Positions 1-6,155 of a stretch of DNA of 9,393 nt are shown one piece after another. Within the stretch, counting starts at the first letter, position 1. Each line of letters begins with the position of its first letter. The notes under the pieces are model-generated. The model saw nothing but the letters and a program-made list of their open reading frames with translations. It had not been told where the DNA came from and made no database searches. Both the position numbers and the translations under genes were made by a program. Origin of the DNA: Halovenus sp. (GTDB lineage Archaea; Halobacteriota; Halobacteria; Halobacteriales; Haloarculaceae). Location: positions 1 to 9,393 of the forward strand of contig PUMG01000004.1 of NCBI GenBank assembly GCA_003551265.1, in the 5' to 3' direction.

Positions 1-515
1 ATTTCGAGACGGCGCTTGTCGCCGTAGGGCAGCGAAGCCGCCTCGACGTCTCTGGCGTCGAGGAGGTCGATACGCGAAAGAATCTCGTCTGTCCTGTCGT
101 TGATCTCGTCGTAGCGGCCTGTTGGCCTGAACAGTGACTCGAAGAAGTTGTACTCCTCGCGGTGGACCGCCTGGACGGCGAGTCTGACGTTCTCGTAGAC
201 GGTCAGCCCACCGAAGATATTCGATATCTGGAACGAGCGTCCCATCCCCCGGCGGATGCGTTCTTCGGGTGGCAGGTCGGTGACGTCCTCGCCGTTGAAG
301 TACACCGCACCATCAGTGACGTCGAGCGCGCCGGAGATGAGGTTGAAAAACGTCGTCTTGCCAGCACCGTTCGGGCCGATGATGCTCCGGAACTCACCGC
401 GTGTGAGTGTGATGTTGACGTTGTCTATCGCCGCGAAGTTGCCGAACTCTTTGACGAGCCCGTCTGTTTCGAGCACGACAGTGTCGCTGGTCGCGTTCTG
501 TTGTTGTGTTGCCAT
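1..515 (-). CDS. livG: Branched-chain amino acid (HAAT-type) ABC transporter ATP-binding protein LivG, partial
   Basis: This is the N-terminal 171 residues of an ABC ATPase; the gene runs off the left window edge, so the 3' part is missing. Reading from the ATG at 515 to 513, the protein shows a Walker A motif GPNGAGKTT at residues 47-55, the Q-loop glutamine in GRSFQISNIF at about residue 96, and a LivG-style signature LPYGDKRRLE ending at the window edge. Walker B and the H-loop lie outside. The long stretch between Q-loop and signature (AVHREEYNFFESLF and following) is typical of LivG rather than LivF. It would couple ATP hydrolysis in the cytoplasm to import through the fused permease encoded just upstream. 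The start codon overlaps the livHM stop by one base (TGATG) and is preceded by a perfect Shine-Dalgarno, which fixes this start. A LivF-type partner is expected beyond position 1. Substrate cannot be read from this subunit. Confidence 0.93.
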   Translation of the reverse strand, partial: MATQQQNATSDTVVLETDGLVKEFGNFAAIDNVNITLTRGEFRSIIGPNGAGKTTFFNLISGALDVTDGAVYFNGEDVTDLPPEERIRRGMGRSFQISNIFGGLTVYENVRLAVQAVHREEYNFFESLFRPTGRYDEINDRTDEILSRIDLLDARDVEAASLPYGDKRRLE

Positions 516-2608
516 CAGTCATCACCTCCTGGATCTGCAACGGAGTCAGTCGTGGGGTCGAACCGTTCGGGGAAGCGCTCCTGTACGAGCGCAGGCACCG
601 AGACCAGCCCGCGGGGGAGGAAGATGACGAACAGGACGAAGATGATGCCGAGGAACAGTCGCCACCGGCCGGTGAAGTCCTGCAACAGCTCTTCCAGCCC
701 GAAGAAGGCGAACGCGCCGATAATCGGACCGAACAGTGTGCCCATCCCGCCGAGGATGACCATCACAACGACCTCACCAGAGCGCAGCCACTCTGCGGCT
801 TCCGGAGAGACGAACCCCGTGTTGAACGTGAACAGCACGCCAGCGAGCGTCGCGAAGACACCGCTGACGACGAACGCGCGGCGCTTGTACACGGTCGGGT
901 TGTAGCCGAGGAACTGGACACGCTCTTCGTTCTCACGGATCCCTTTCAGGACAGCCCCGAACGGCGACTGCAACATCCGGCGCGTGATGAGATAGGAGAC
1001 GACGACCGACCCGAGAACGATGTAATAGAACAGCAGGTTGTCGGTGAGCGTGACCGGTCCGAGGAAGACACCGATTTCGCTCAACTCGACGCCCACACCG
1101 CCGATGCCGTAGTACTCCGAGACGCCGAACAGCCCTTCGGAGCCGCCCGTGAGCTGGAAGCCTTCGATGGACTCGGGAGAGCACACCGGGAGCGTCTCAC
1201 ACGTTGATTCGAGCCACCGGTCTGCCCGGTACAGACCGTTGTAATACAGCTCTGCGAACGCGAGAGTGATCATCGCGAAGTAGACGCCGTGGACACGAAT
1301 CGAGAGGTAGCCAACGACCCAGGCGACGAGTGCACCGACAAGAAGCGCAACGAACAGTGCAACGAACGCCGACTCGGTGAAGTTGAACAGGATAGTACCC
1401 GAGACGTACGCGCCGATGCCCCAGAACAGGGCGTGTCCCAGCGAGACGAGTCCGGTGTACCCCATGATGAAATCGAGTGCAAGCGCGAACAGTCCCCACG
1501 TGAGGATGCGCATGAACAGGCTGACGTAGAACTCCGAATAGAGCCAGCCTGCGCCGAGAGGGACGAGCGCAAGCAGTGCAATCATCGCCACTCCGAGCTT
1601 GATTCGCAGGTCGTGAGACAGTACACCCCCACCAGCGCCGGTGAGTAAGTCGCCGCCGCCCTCTTCGAACTCGGTTCCGAACAGTCCACGCGGACGAAGA
1701 ATCAACACGGCAATCATCAGCACGAAGATGAACAGCCCTTCGAGCTGTGGAACGTTCGGCTGGATGATACCAGCCTCCAGTATGCCGATTCCGAGACCGC
1801 CGACGACCGCCCCTTTGAAGCTCCCGAGACCGCCGAGAACGACGATGACGAACGCCACGATGATGACGCTGAAGCCCATCTCTGGTGTGGCTTCACCCCG
1901 ACCTGCAGCGATGAGACCTGCAATCGCTGCGAGTGCCGCACCCATACCGAATACCAGCGAGTAGTAGCGGTCTATCGCGATACCGAGGTTCTGGACCATC
2001 CGCCGGTCCTGTGCGCCTGCACGGATGATGAGTCCGTATCGGGTGTACTGCAACAGCGCCCAGACGCCGAACGCCAGTGCCCCACCGAAGACAATCATGA
2101 AAATCGAGTAGCTGCTGAACGTAGCTCCGAACACCTCGAACGTCCCGCTGATGGCGTCCGGGCGACTCACGCTCCGACCCGAAGTTCCCCAGATGAGAAA
2201 GATAAGGTCGTTGATGACCAGCACGAGACCGAACGTCAGCAGGATGTGATACAGTGGATTTCGGCCGTAGAGCGGCTGAACAGTGTATCGCTCGATGAGC
2301 ACGCCGATAACGCCGACGATGAGTGGCGCGACAACGAGTGCGACGTAGAATCCGAACCCGCCGAACGGCGCGATGATTGAGACACCAAAGTACGCACCGA
2401 GTGCGAACAGCTCTCCGTGTGCGAAGTTAATGACGTGCATCACGCCGAAGATGACCGACAGCCCCGCGGCCAGCAGAACGTACACCATCCCCTGTGTCAG
2501 GCCGTCGAGAACGTTCTGGATACTCAAAAGCCCCGCTACGACCAGCCCCACAAGCGCCATTGTCGCCGCCAGTACCCCCAACGTCGACTGTGAACTACTG
2601 ATATTCAT
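515..2608 (-). CDS. livHM: Fused HAAT-family ABC permease, LivH-LivM in one polypeptide
   Basis: A single uninterrupted frame of 697 residues carries both membrane permeases that are usually separate. Residues 1 to about 312 are LivH-like, with the INFAHGE motif near 60-66, the RRMVQNLGI cytoplasmic coupling segment near 202-210 and the terminal LRPRGLFG near 304-311. A glycine/acid-rich linker of about 25 residues follows. Residues from about 336 are LivM-like, with GYTGLVSLGHALFWGIGAY at 383-401, LTGGSEGLFG in the outer loop near 486-495, the coupling segment GIRENEERVQFLGY near 556-569, and FLPRGLVS near the end. Each half has many hydrophobic helices. The outer loop has a CETLPVC cysteine pair (470 and 476), which is unusual in such a protein. 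I chose the ATG at 2608, 20 nt after the livK stop. A longer reading to 2641 would need a TTG start overlapping livK. There is no good Shine-Dalgarno at 2608. The protein would form the membrane channel between LivK and LivG. Confidence 0.93.
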   Translation of the reverse strand: MNISSSQSTLGVLAATMALVGLVVAGLLSIQNVLDGLTQGMVYVLLAAGLSVIFGVMHVINFAHGELFALGAYFGVSIIAPFGGFGFYVALVVAPLIVGVIGVLIERYTVQPLYGRNPLYHILLTFGLVLVINDLIFLIWGTSGRSVSRPDAISGTFEVFGATFSSYSIFMIVFGGALAFGVWALLQYTRYGLIIRAGAQDRRMVQNLGIAIDRYYSLVFGMGAALAAIAGLIAAGRGEATPEMGFSVIIVAFVIVVLGGLGSFKGAVVGGLGIGILEAGIIQPNVPQLEGLFIFVLMIAVLILRPRGLFGTEFEEGGGDLLTGAGGGVLSHDLRIKLGVAMIALLALVPLGAGWLYSEFYVSLFMRILTWGLFALALDFIMGYTGLVSLGHALFWGIGAYVSGTILFNFTESAFVALFVALLVGALVAWVVGYLSIRVHGVYFAMITLAFAELYYNGLYRADRWLESTCETLPVCSPESIEGFQLTGGSEGLFGVSEYYGIGGVGVELSEIGVFLGPVTLTDNLLFYYIVLGSVVVSYLITRRMLQSPFGAVLKGIRENEERVQFLGYNPTVYKRRAFVVSGVFATLAGVLFTFNTGFVSPEAAEWLRSGEVVVMVILGGMGTLFGPIIGAFAFFGLEELLQDFTGRWRLFLGIIFVLFVIFLPRGLVSVPALVQERFPERFDPTTDSVADPGGDD
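521..530 (-). promoter_or_regulatory. Perfect 10-base Shine-Dalgarno for livG inside the livHM 3' end
   Basis: On the minus strand this reads AGGAGGTGAT, fully complementary to the usual archaeal 16S 3' tail ATCACCTCCT. It ends five bases before the livG ATG, with nine bases between GGAGG and the ATG. The same bases encode the last residues of livHM (GGDD). The arrangement implies translational coupling of livG to livHM. Confidence 0.85.
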
Positions 2609-2628
2609 CTGAAAGAGTGTGCGAGTCC

Positions 2629-3912
2629 CTACAGTTCGCAACCGGTGTCTTCACACGGCGGTGCTGCCTCCTCGGCGTCGAAACTCTCCAGCAGGTCGAC
2701 GGCAGCGATCTCACCCTCGTCGGGTTCGACACACTCAGCCATCCAGACCGGGTTGGTCGCCTGCTGGTCACACTCTCTGAACTCGACGTCGCCGAGCATC
2801 GTCTCGTGAGTCATCCCCGGAAGCACCTCTTTGACGTCGTCGGGGTCATCGGATGCAGCCTCCTGAATGCCGTTGGCAATCATCATGATGGAGCCGTACC
2901 CGACGCGCGAGAAGTTATCCGGCGGGTTACCGTACTCGGCCTCGTAATCCTCGACGAACTGAGCATTGTTGCCTGTATCCAGGTCGGGCACGTACCGGGT
3001 ACCGCTGTAGATGCCGTAGGCGGCCTCGGCAGCACCCGCGCGGACGCTGGCGAACGAGGCGGTCGTGGTGACGATCGGAATCTCCTCGGGCAGACCTCGC
3101 TCGGCCGCCTGCGTCAGGAACCGGACCAGATGGCCCCCAGTCGCGCCGACGACAACCGCGTCTGCGTCACCCACGCTCTCCTGTATCTGCGTGATTGCCG
3201 CGTCGAAGTCTGTCGTTCCCTGGTCCGAGCGCGTGGTCTCGACGAGTTCGTAGTCGTCGTTGAGATCTGCCATCGCGCTGTCGACCTCCGCAAGCACCGA
3301 ATCTCCGTACGCGTAGTCGGAAATCTGGTAGTGGATGCGCTCGAAGCCCTCGTCGGTCATCCACTGACTCATCACCGACGCAATCTGGGCGGTGCTCGTC
3401 TCGAAGCGGAACACGTACTCGTTGCAGTTCGCACCCGTGATGGAGACGTCTGCCGCTCCTGGCGTGTAGATGACTTCGTTGTTGGCTGCAACTTCGTTGA
3501 GCGCGAGCGCAACAGAACTCGAAATCGCCCCGGTCAGGAACTGCGCCTCGTCGCTCTGGATCGCCTCGGTCGCTGCCTGCACGCCGTCTTCGGCGTTGAG
3601 CTGTGTGTCGTACTCGACAGGGTCGAACTCGAAATCGTAGTCGTCGCTCTCGTTGACGTGCTCGATTGCCAGGCGCTCTCCGTTATTGCGCTCTTCGGCG
3701 AGGTCTGCGAAGTCACCAGTGAACGGTTCGAGCAATCCGATTGTGACGGTGTCGAAGTCGGCGTCTTCGTCGTCGGTCGCTGCCCCATCGTCGTCGTCGT
3801 CATCGATGCCACCCACACACCCCGACAGTCCGGCGAACGCGACAGCCCCTCCTGCGGTCACGGACTTGAGAAAGCGTCTTCTGTTTTGTCGTACTGAGTT
3901 ACCACGTCTCAT
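2629..3912 (-). CDS. livK: HAAT-type ABC transporter substrate-binding lipoprotein (LivK-like, Tat-exported)
   Basis: This is an extracellular solute-binding protein of the Leu/Ile/Val (Peripla_BP_6) class, 427 residues from the ATG at 3912. The N-terminus has a twin-arginine signal NRRRFLKS followed by a short hydrophobic stretch and a lipobox AGLSGC with Cys32 as the lipidated residue, so it is exported folded and anchored in the outer leaflet. An aspartate-rich linker follows the lipobox, a halophile trait. The mature domain begins with TVTIGLLEPFTGDFADLAEE and contains the family features QISDYAYGDSV and a C-terminal ECDQQATNPVW segment. Five further cysteines (about 163, 381, 394, 420, 425) include a C-terminal CEDTGC pair. 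The gene leads the livK-livHM-livG operon. An in-frame ATG at 3945 would add 11 residues; the TATA-like box at 3966-3973 predicts transcription starting near 3940-3945, so either a leaderless start at 3945 or a short leader to 3912 is possible. The substrate may be branched-chain amino acids, but this family also binds urea, amides and aromatic acids. Confidence 0.9.
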   Translation of the reverse strand: MRRGNSVRQNRRRFLKSVTAGGAVAFAGLSGCVGGIDDDDDDGAATDDEDADFDTVTIGLLEPFTGDFADLAEERNNGERLAIEHVNESDDYDFEFDPVEYDTQLNAEDGVQAATEAIQSDEAQFLTGAISSSVALALNEVAANNEVIYTPGAADVSITGANCNEYVFRFETSTAQIASVMSQWMTDEGFERIHYQISDYAYGDSVLAEVDSAMADLNDDYELVETTRSDQGTTDFDAAITQIQESVGDADAVVVGATGGHLVRFLTQAAERGLPEEIPIVTTTASFASVRAGAAEAAYGIYSGTRYVPDLDTGNNAQFVEDYEAEYGNPPDNFSRVGYGSIMMIANGIQEAASDDPDDVKEVLPGMTHETMLGDVEFRECDQQATNPVWMAECVEPDEGEIAAVDLLESFDAEEAAPPCEDTGCEL

Positions 3913-3964
3913 ACACACGCTTTCCCGGTACTGTCCTAAAGCCATTGTCCCCCATAAGTAGCGG

Positions 3965-3973
3965 TTTTAAGTA
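3965..3973 (-). promoter_or_regulatory. Probable TATA box of the livK operon
   Basis: Minus strand TACTTAAAA lies in the only AT-rich part of the 75-base gap between the HD gene stop and livK. Its centre is about 25-27 bases from position 3943, so transcription would begin at or just inside the ATG at 3945 and about 30 bases ahead of the ATG at 3912. Two other AT-rich strings lie slightly further upstream (minus-strand CTTATACC and CTATAATA), so the exact box is uncertain. Confidence 0.5.
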
Positions 3974-3988
3974 TATCACCGTGGTATA
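3972..3988. promoter_or_regulatory. 17-bp imperfect palindrome next to the livK TATA box, candidate operator
   Basis: Plus strand TATATCACCGTGGTATA has the pattern TATA-y-CAC-n-GTG-r-TATA. All positions pair except one symmetric pair (5 and 13) and the central base. It overlaps the upstream edge of the probable TATA box, where a repressor or activator of the livK operon could bind. The role is inferred from symmetry and position only. Confidence 0.4.
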
Positions 3989-4020
3989 AGGGGGTATTAT
4001 AGATTCCATCGACCGGTATC

Positions 4021-4605
4021 TCACGCGGTCTGTGAGTACGTCTCGACCCACTCTTTGAGGGTCAGACCCATCGTCGCCTGCGTGATGGCGTTCGAGGAGA
4101 TGGAGTTCGCACTTTTCACGAGCTCGGCTTCGAGCGTTCTGGTCGGCACCTCGCCGAGAAAGTGTGGGATGGCGCGCTGAACTGCGAGGGGACAGCCGAC
4201 CTCGTGAGCGAGCGCGTAGCCCGAAATCGAGTGTGGAATCTCCTCGCTCGCGTACGTCGGGTCGGGGTCGACGAGACTGTCGTCGACGTGGTCGGTGTAC
4301 TCGTAGCACTTTCCTACGTCGTGAAGCAGCGCAGCAGCGAGGACAGTATCCACGTCCGGGTCCGCGCCGTGGAACTCACGCTGTTCGCGTGCGCCCTCGC
4401 GAGCGATGCGCGTCACTCCACGGACGTGCTCGACGTTCGACACCTCGTGGATGTTCCAGGCGTAGGGGATGTCCTCGATATCCTGCCATCCACCGCGTTC
4501 GAGTCCCCGGACCCACGCCTCGACAACCTGGTCGCGCAACCGGTCGTCTTCGACGTATTCGAGTTCGGGAAACGCCTCACGAACCTGTCTCTCGTGGTCG
4601 GTCAT
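4021..4605 (-). CDS. HD-domain phosphohydrolase-like protein
   Basis: This 194-residue soluble protein belongs to the HD superfamily of metal-dependent hydrolases. The first metal-ligand His is probably H60 in NVEHVRGV, the HD pair is H95-D96 in ALLHDVGK with Lys99, and further histidines typical of HDIG-type proteins occur at H125 (IPHSISGYALAHEVG) and H148 (AIPHFLGE). The last conserved Asp of the family, expected in an 'aD' segment, appears to be replaced by Asn167 in VKSANSIS; this rests on motif reading, not an alignment. The gene starts 6 nt after the EthD gene stop, so the two are almost certainly co-transcribed. An upstream GGGGT string is a weak ribosome site. The substrate is unknown: HD proteins cleave nucleotides, cyclic dinucleotides or other phosphoesters, and some are oxygenases. 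It is followed 75 bases later by the livK promoter region and is not a Cas3 or SpoT domain, being too short and lacking their partners. Confidence 0.82.
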   Translation of the reverse strand: MTDHERQVREAFPELEYVEDDRLRDQVVEAWVRGLERGGWQDIEDIPYAWNIHEVSNVEHVRGVTRIAREGAREQREFHGADPDVDTVLAAALLHDVGKCYEYTDHVDDSLVDPDPTYASEEIPHSISGYALAHEVGCPLAVQRAIPHFLGEVPTRTLEAELVKSANSISSNAITQATMGLTLKEWVETYSQTA

Positions 4606-4611
4606 CGTTCA

Positions 4612-5328
4612 CTACCCCTGGTCTTTGACGAGGCGCTCCCGACCGATGAGGCGTGGCCGCTCGTCGATAGCGAGGAAGTTGTCGACATCCTCGCGAGCCT
4701 CTTTCGCCTTCCCCTTCTCGGGGTCGTAATCGCGCGACCCCTCGCTCCCCAGCGCGTCGTAGAGCTTTTCGAGGTCGTCGAAGTAGAGTTCGGCGACGCC
4801 GTCGAACTCCGCGTTCTCGGGGTCGGCCGGGAGAACCGTGTTGTACTTCACGACGCCCTCTATTTCCCGTGCAATCGGCGTGTGATTCTGTTGCCAGTAC
4901 TCGACGAACTCCTCGTGAGTCATCCCATCCTGGCGGACGAGAAACGCCGAGTGCTTGTACAGTCCGTCGGTGTCGCCGTCGACCTCGTCTTTCTGGACGA
5001 TCTCCTCACCGATGAATCGCGGGCGCTTCTCGATGGCGAGGAAGTTGTCGACATCCTCGCGTGCTTTCGCGGCAACCTCTCTCGTCGGGTCGTAATCACG
5101 CGAGCCGGGGCTTCCGAGCGCCGCATACAGGTCGTCAAGCGTCTCGAAGTAGAGTTCCGCGATGCCGTCGAACTCGGCGTGTTCGGGTTCCGTCGGCAAC
5201 ACCTGCTGGTACCGGACGACACCTTCGATGTCCTTCGCAATCGGCGTGTGCGTCTCCTGCCAGTGTTCGACGAACTCCTCGTGAGTCATCCCGTCCTGTC
5301 GAACCAGGAGTGCGATATGTTTGTACAT
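4612..5328 (-). CDS. Tandem EthD-domain protein (intramolecular dimeric alpha/beta barrel)
   Basis: The 238-residue protein consists of two copies of one domain, about residues 1-114 and 123-238, which match at about 80 of 113 positions in my hand alignment. Each copy starts with YKH and has LVRQDGMTHEEFVE, a W-Q-x-x-HTPIA segment with the family's conserved His, then an IEGVV.Y strand and FDG.AELYF. This is the EthD fold (ferredoxin-like, normally a homodimeric barrel); the duplication should let one chain form the barrel alone. Founding EthD is needed for ethyl tert-butyl ether degradation, and relatives include dehydratases and cyclases of polyketide or aromatic compounds, so the exact reaction is unknown. 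The start is ATG 5328, immediately preceded in frame by GTG 5331; a TATA box 26-28 bases upstream points to a leaderless message. The HD-domain gene follows by 6 nt. The acidic surface is as expected for a halophile. Confidence 0.83.
   Translation of the reverse strand: MYKHIALLVRQDGMTHEEFVEHWQETHTPIAKDIEGVVRYQQVLPTEPEHAEFDGIAELYFETLDDLYAALGSPGSRDYDPTREVAAKAREDVDNFLAIEKRPRFIGEEIVQKDEVDGDTDGLYKHSAFLVRQDGMTHEEFVEYWQQNHTPIAREIEGVVKYNTVLPADPENAEFDGVAELYFDDLEKLYDALGSEGSRDYDPEKGKAKEAREDVDNFLAIDERPRLIGRERLVKDQG
4670..4695. repeat. 26-base exact direct repeat, copy 1 (EthD duplication)
   Basis: An identical 26-base string occurs at 5036-5061, offset by 366 bases (122 codons). It encodes REDVDNFLA in both EthD domains, reading on the minus strand. 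It reflects the intragenic duplication, not a mobile element. Confidence 0.85.
4901..4926. repeat. Second 26-base exact direct repeat, copy 1 (EthD duplication)
   Basis: This is identical to 5267-5292, again at a 366-base offset. On the minus strand it encodes GMTHEEFVE in each EthD domain. Confidence 0.85.
5036..5061. repeat. 26-base exact direct repeat, copy 2 (EthD duplication)
   Basis: This is the partner of 4670-4695, 366 bases away and in the same reading frame. It lies in the first EthD domain. The preserved DNA identity suggests a fairly recent duplication or gene conversion between the halves. Confidence 0.85.
5267..5292. repeat. Second 26-base exact direct repeat, copy 2 (EthD duplication)
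   Basis: This is the partner of 4901-4926, lying in the first EthD domain. The same 366-base spacing as the other repeat pair confirms an in-frame, gap-free tandem duplication of 122 codons. Confidence 0.85.
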
Positions 5329-5332
5329 CACT

Positions 5333-5346
5333 CCGGAGTTCTCCGG
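5333..5346. promoter_or_regulatory. 14-bp inverted repeat between TATA box and EthD start
   Basis: CCGGAG-tt-CTCCGG is a perfect inverted repeat with a 2-base spacer. It sits between the TATA box and the start codon of the EthD gene, where a bound protein would block transcription initiation. It could instead be a GC-rich coincidence; no regulator is identified. Confidence 0.3.
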
Positions 5347-5353
5347 CGAAAGT

Positions 5354-5360
5354 CATAAAC
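5354..5360 (-). promoter_or_regulatory. TATA box of the EthD-HD operon, leaderless type
   Basis: Minus strand GTTTATG is the only TATA-like string in the 75 bases between the endonuclease V stop and the EthD gene. Its centre lies about 26 bases from 5331 and 28-29 from the ATG at 5328, so transcription should start at or within a few bases of the start codon. No Shine-Dalgarno is present, consistent with a leaderless mRNA. Confidence 0.6.
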
Positions 5361-5403
5361 GCGGTGGAACGGAGACGGTTGCCTGTGTCACCGCTGGTCA
5401 GAG

Positions 5404-6138
5404 TCATCTGGAATGCGTTCCAGCGTACGCATCGGCCAGCCGAACCGGTTCCGGCAACTTGTACTCCGTTGCGTGGCGAGCAACAACCGCTGCGGCAGTT
5501 TCAGCACCGACCCGGTGGCCGGGGCTGACGTACAGCGGGTTGATGTAGCGAGAACCAGATGAGTACTGGCGTGTCTGGACGGCGTAGCCGATAACCGCTC
5601 CAGTGGGTGCGGTGACGCTGTCGTCGGCCTCGATTGCGACACGCTCACCCGCCGGAAGTGGCTCATCCAGTGACCGACGAGGACGACCACACAGGAGGCT
5701 CTTGGCGACACCGACCGTGGGGATGTCGAGCGTGACACCGATGTGCGTCGCCAGCCCCGCCTCCCGGTAGTGAATTCGTCCACTCCCGTCGACGAGGACG
5801 AGGTCAGGTTCGCAGGAGAGTTCTTCGAACGCGGCGAGAATCGCACCGCCTTCCCGAAAACTCAACAGTCCCGGAATGTACGGAATCTCGGTCCGCTCGC
5901 TCGCGTGAACCCGCTCGACGACGTCTCCACCCGAGAGAACGACAATCGCACTCGTCGCGGTCTCACCGTCGAACGCCTGGTCGATGCCAGCGACGAGCGG
6001 GTTCTCACCGAAACGCGCAGAGAGCGAGTCGAGGTCGTCCTCGAAGACTGCTGCAGCTGCGATGTCACGCTGAAGCGCCTCCATCTCTGTCCGCGAGAGC
6101 GAGGGGTCGGGAACGAACTCGGGGCGTACTGGTTGCAT
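5404..6138 (-). CDS. nfi: Endonuclease V (deoxyinosine-specific repair nuclease)
   Basis: The 244-residue protein is close to the family's usual length (E. coli Nfi is about 223). Endonuclease V nicks DNA (or, in some lineages, RNA) near inosine and other deaminated bases. Family motifs are in order: GIDQAFD with catalytic Asp53, YIPGLLSFRE with Tyr87 and Glu96, LVLVDGSG with Asp117, the TVGVAKSLLCG segment with Lys146, and PGHRVGAETA with His208. The three acidic metal ligands are all present. The usual VDGHG is VDGSG here. The frame stays open upstream to 6951 on the minus strand, but that extension lies antisense-frame to the rhomboid gene and is arginine-rich nonsense; the ATG at 6138 has the Shine-Dalgarno GAGGTG four bases ahead, and motif spacing fits. 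It begins 17 nt after the rhomboid stop, so both are probably one transcript. A protective role against cytosine and adenine deamination is inferred from the family. Confidence 0.94.
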   Translation of the reverse strand: MQPVRPEFVPDPSLSRTEMEALQRDIAAAAVFEDDLDSLSARFGENPLVAGIDQAFDGETATSAIVVLSGGDVVERVHASERTEIPYIPGLLSFREGGAILAAFEELSCEPDLVLVDGSGRIHYREAGLATHIGVTLDIPTVGVAKSLLCGRPRRSLDEPLPAGERVAIEADDSVTAPTGAVIGYAVQTRQYSSGSRYINPLYVSPGHRVGAETAAAVVARHATEYKLPEPVRLADAYAGTHSR

Positions 6139-6142
6139 CGAG

Positions 6143-6148
6143 CACCTC
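6143..6148 (-). promoter_or_regulatory. Shine-Dalgarno deciding the endonuclease V start
   Basis: Minus strand GAGGTG, part of the AGGAGGTGAT consensus, ends four bases before the ATG at 6138. It lies in the 17-base gap after the rhomboid stop and supports internal translation initiation on a rhomboid-endonuclease V message. Confidence 0.65.
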
Positions 6149-6155
6149 GGGCGAG

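Noticed and set aside
506..1207. 233-codon plus-strand open frame opposite livHM
   Set aside because: It has a very acidic, low-information composition, runs antisense to a membrane protein gene, and has no promoter or Shine-Dalgarno.
2609..2641. TTG start at 2641 for the fused permease
   Set aside because: It would overlap the livK end by 13 bases and use a rare start; the ATG at 2608 leaves a normal N-terminus.
2617..3897. 426-codon open frame on the plus strand opposite livK
   Set aside because: It is antisense to a well-supported lipoprotein gene; it has no recognisable domains, and long antisense frames are common in GC-rich genomes with acidic proteins.
3952..3995. CCCCC and GGGGG arms flanking the livK promoter as a hairpin or terminator
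   Set aside because: Only five bases pair, around a long loop, and no T-tract follows on the minus strand.
4021..4605. HD protein as a Cas3-like or other CRISPR or defence nuclease
   Set aside because: There is no helicase, no CRISPR repeats and no cas gene nearby, and the chain is a single short HD domain.
4162..5358. 398-codon plus-strand open frame across the EthD and HD genes
   Set aside because: It covers two supported minus-strand genes and shows an internal repeat only because it mirrors the EthD duplication.
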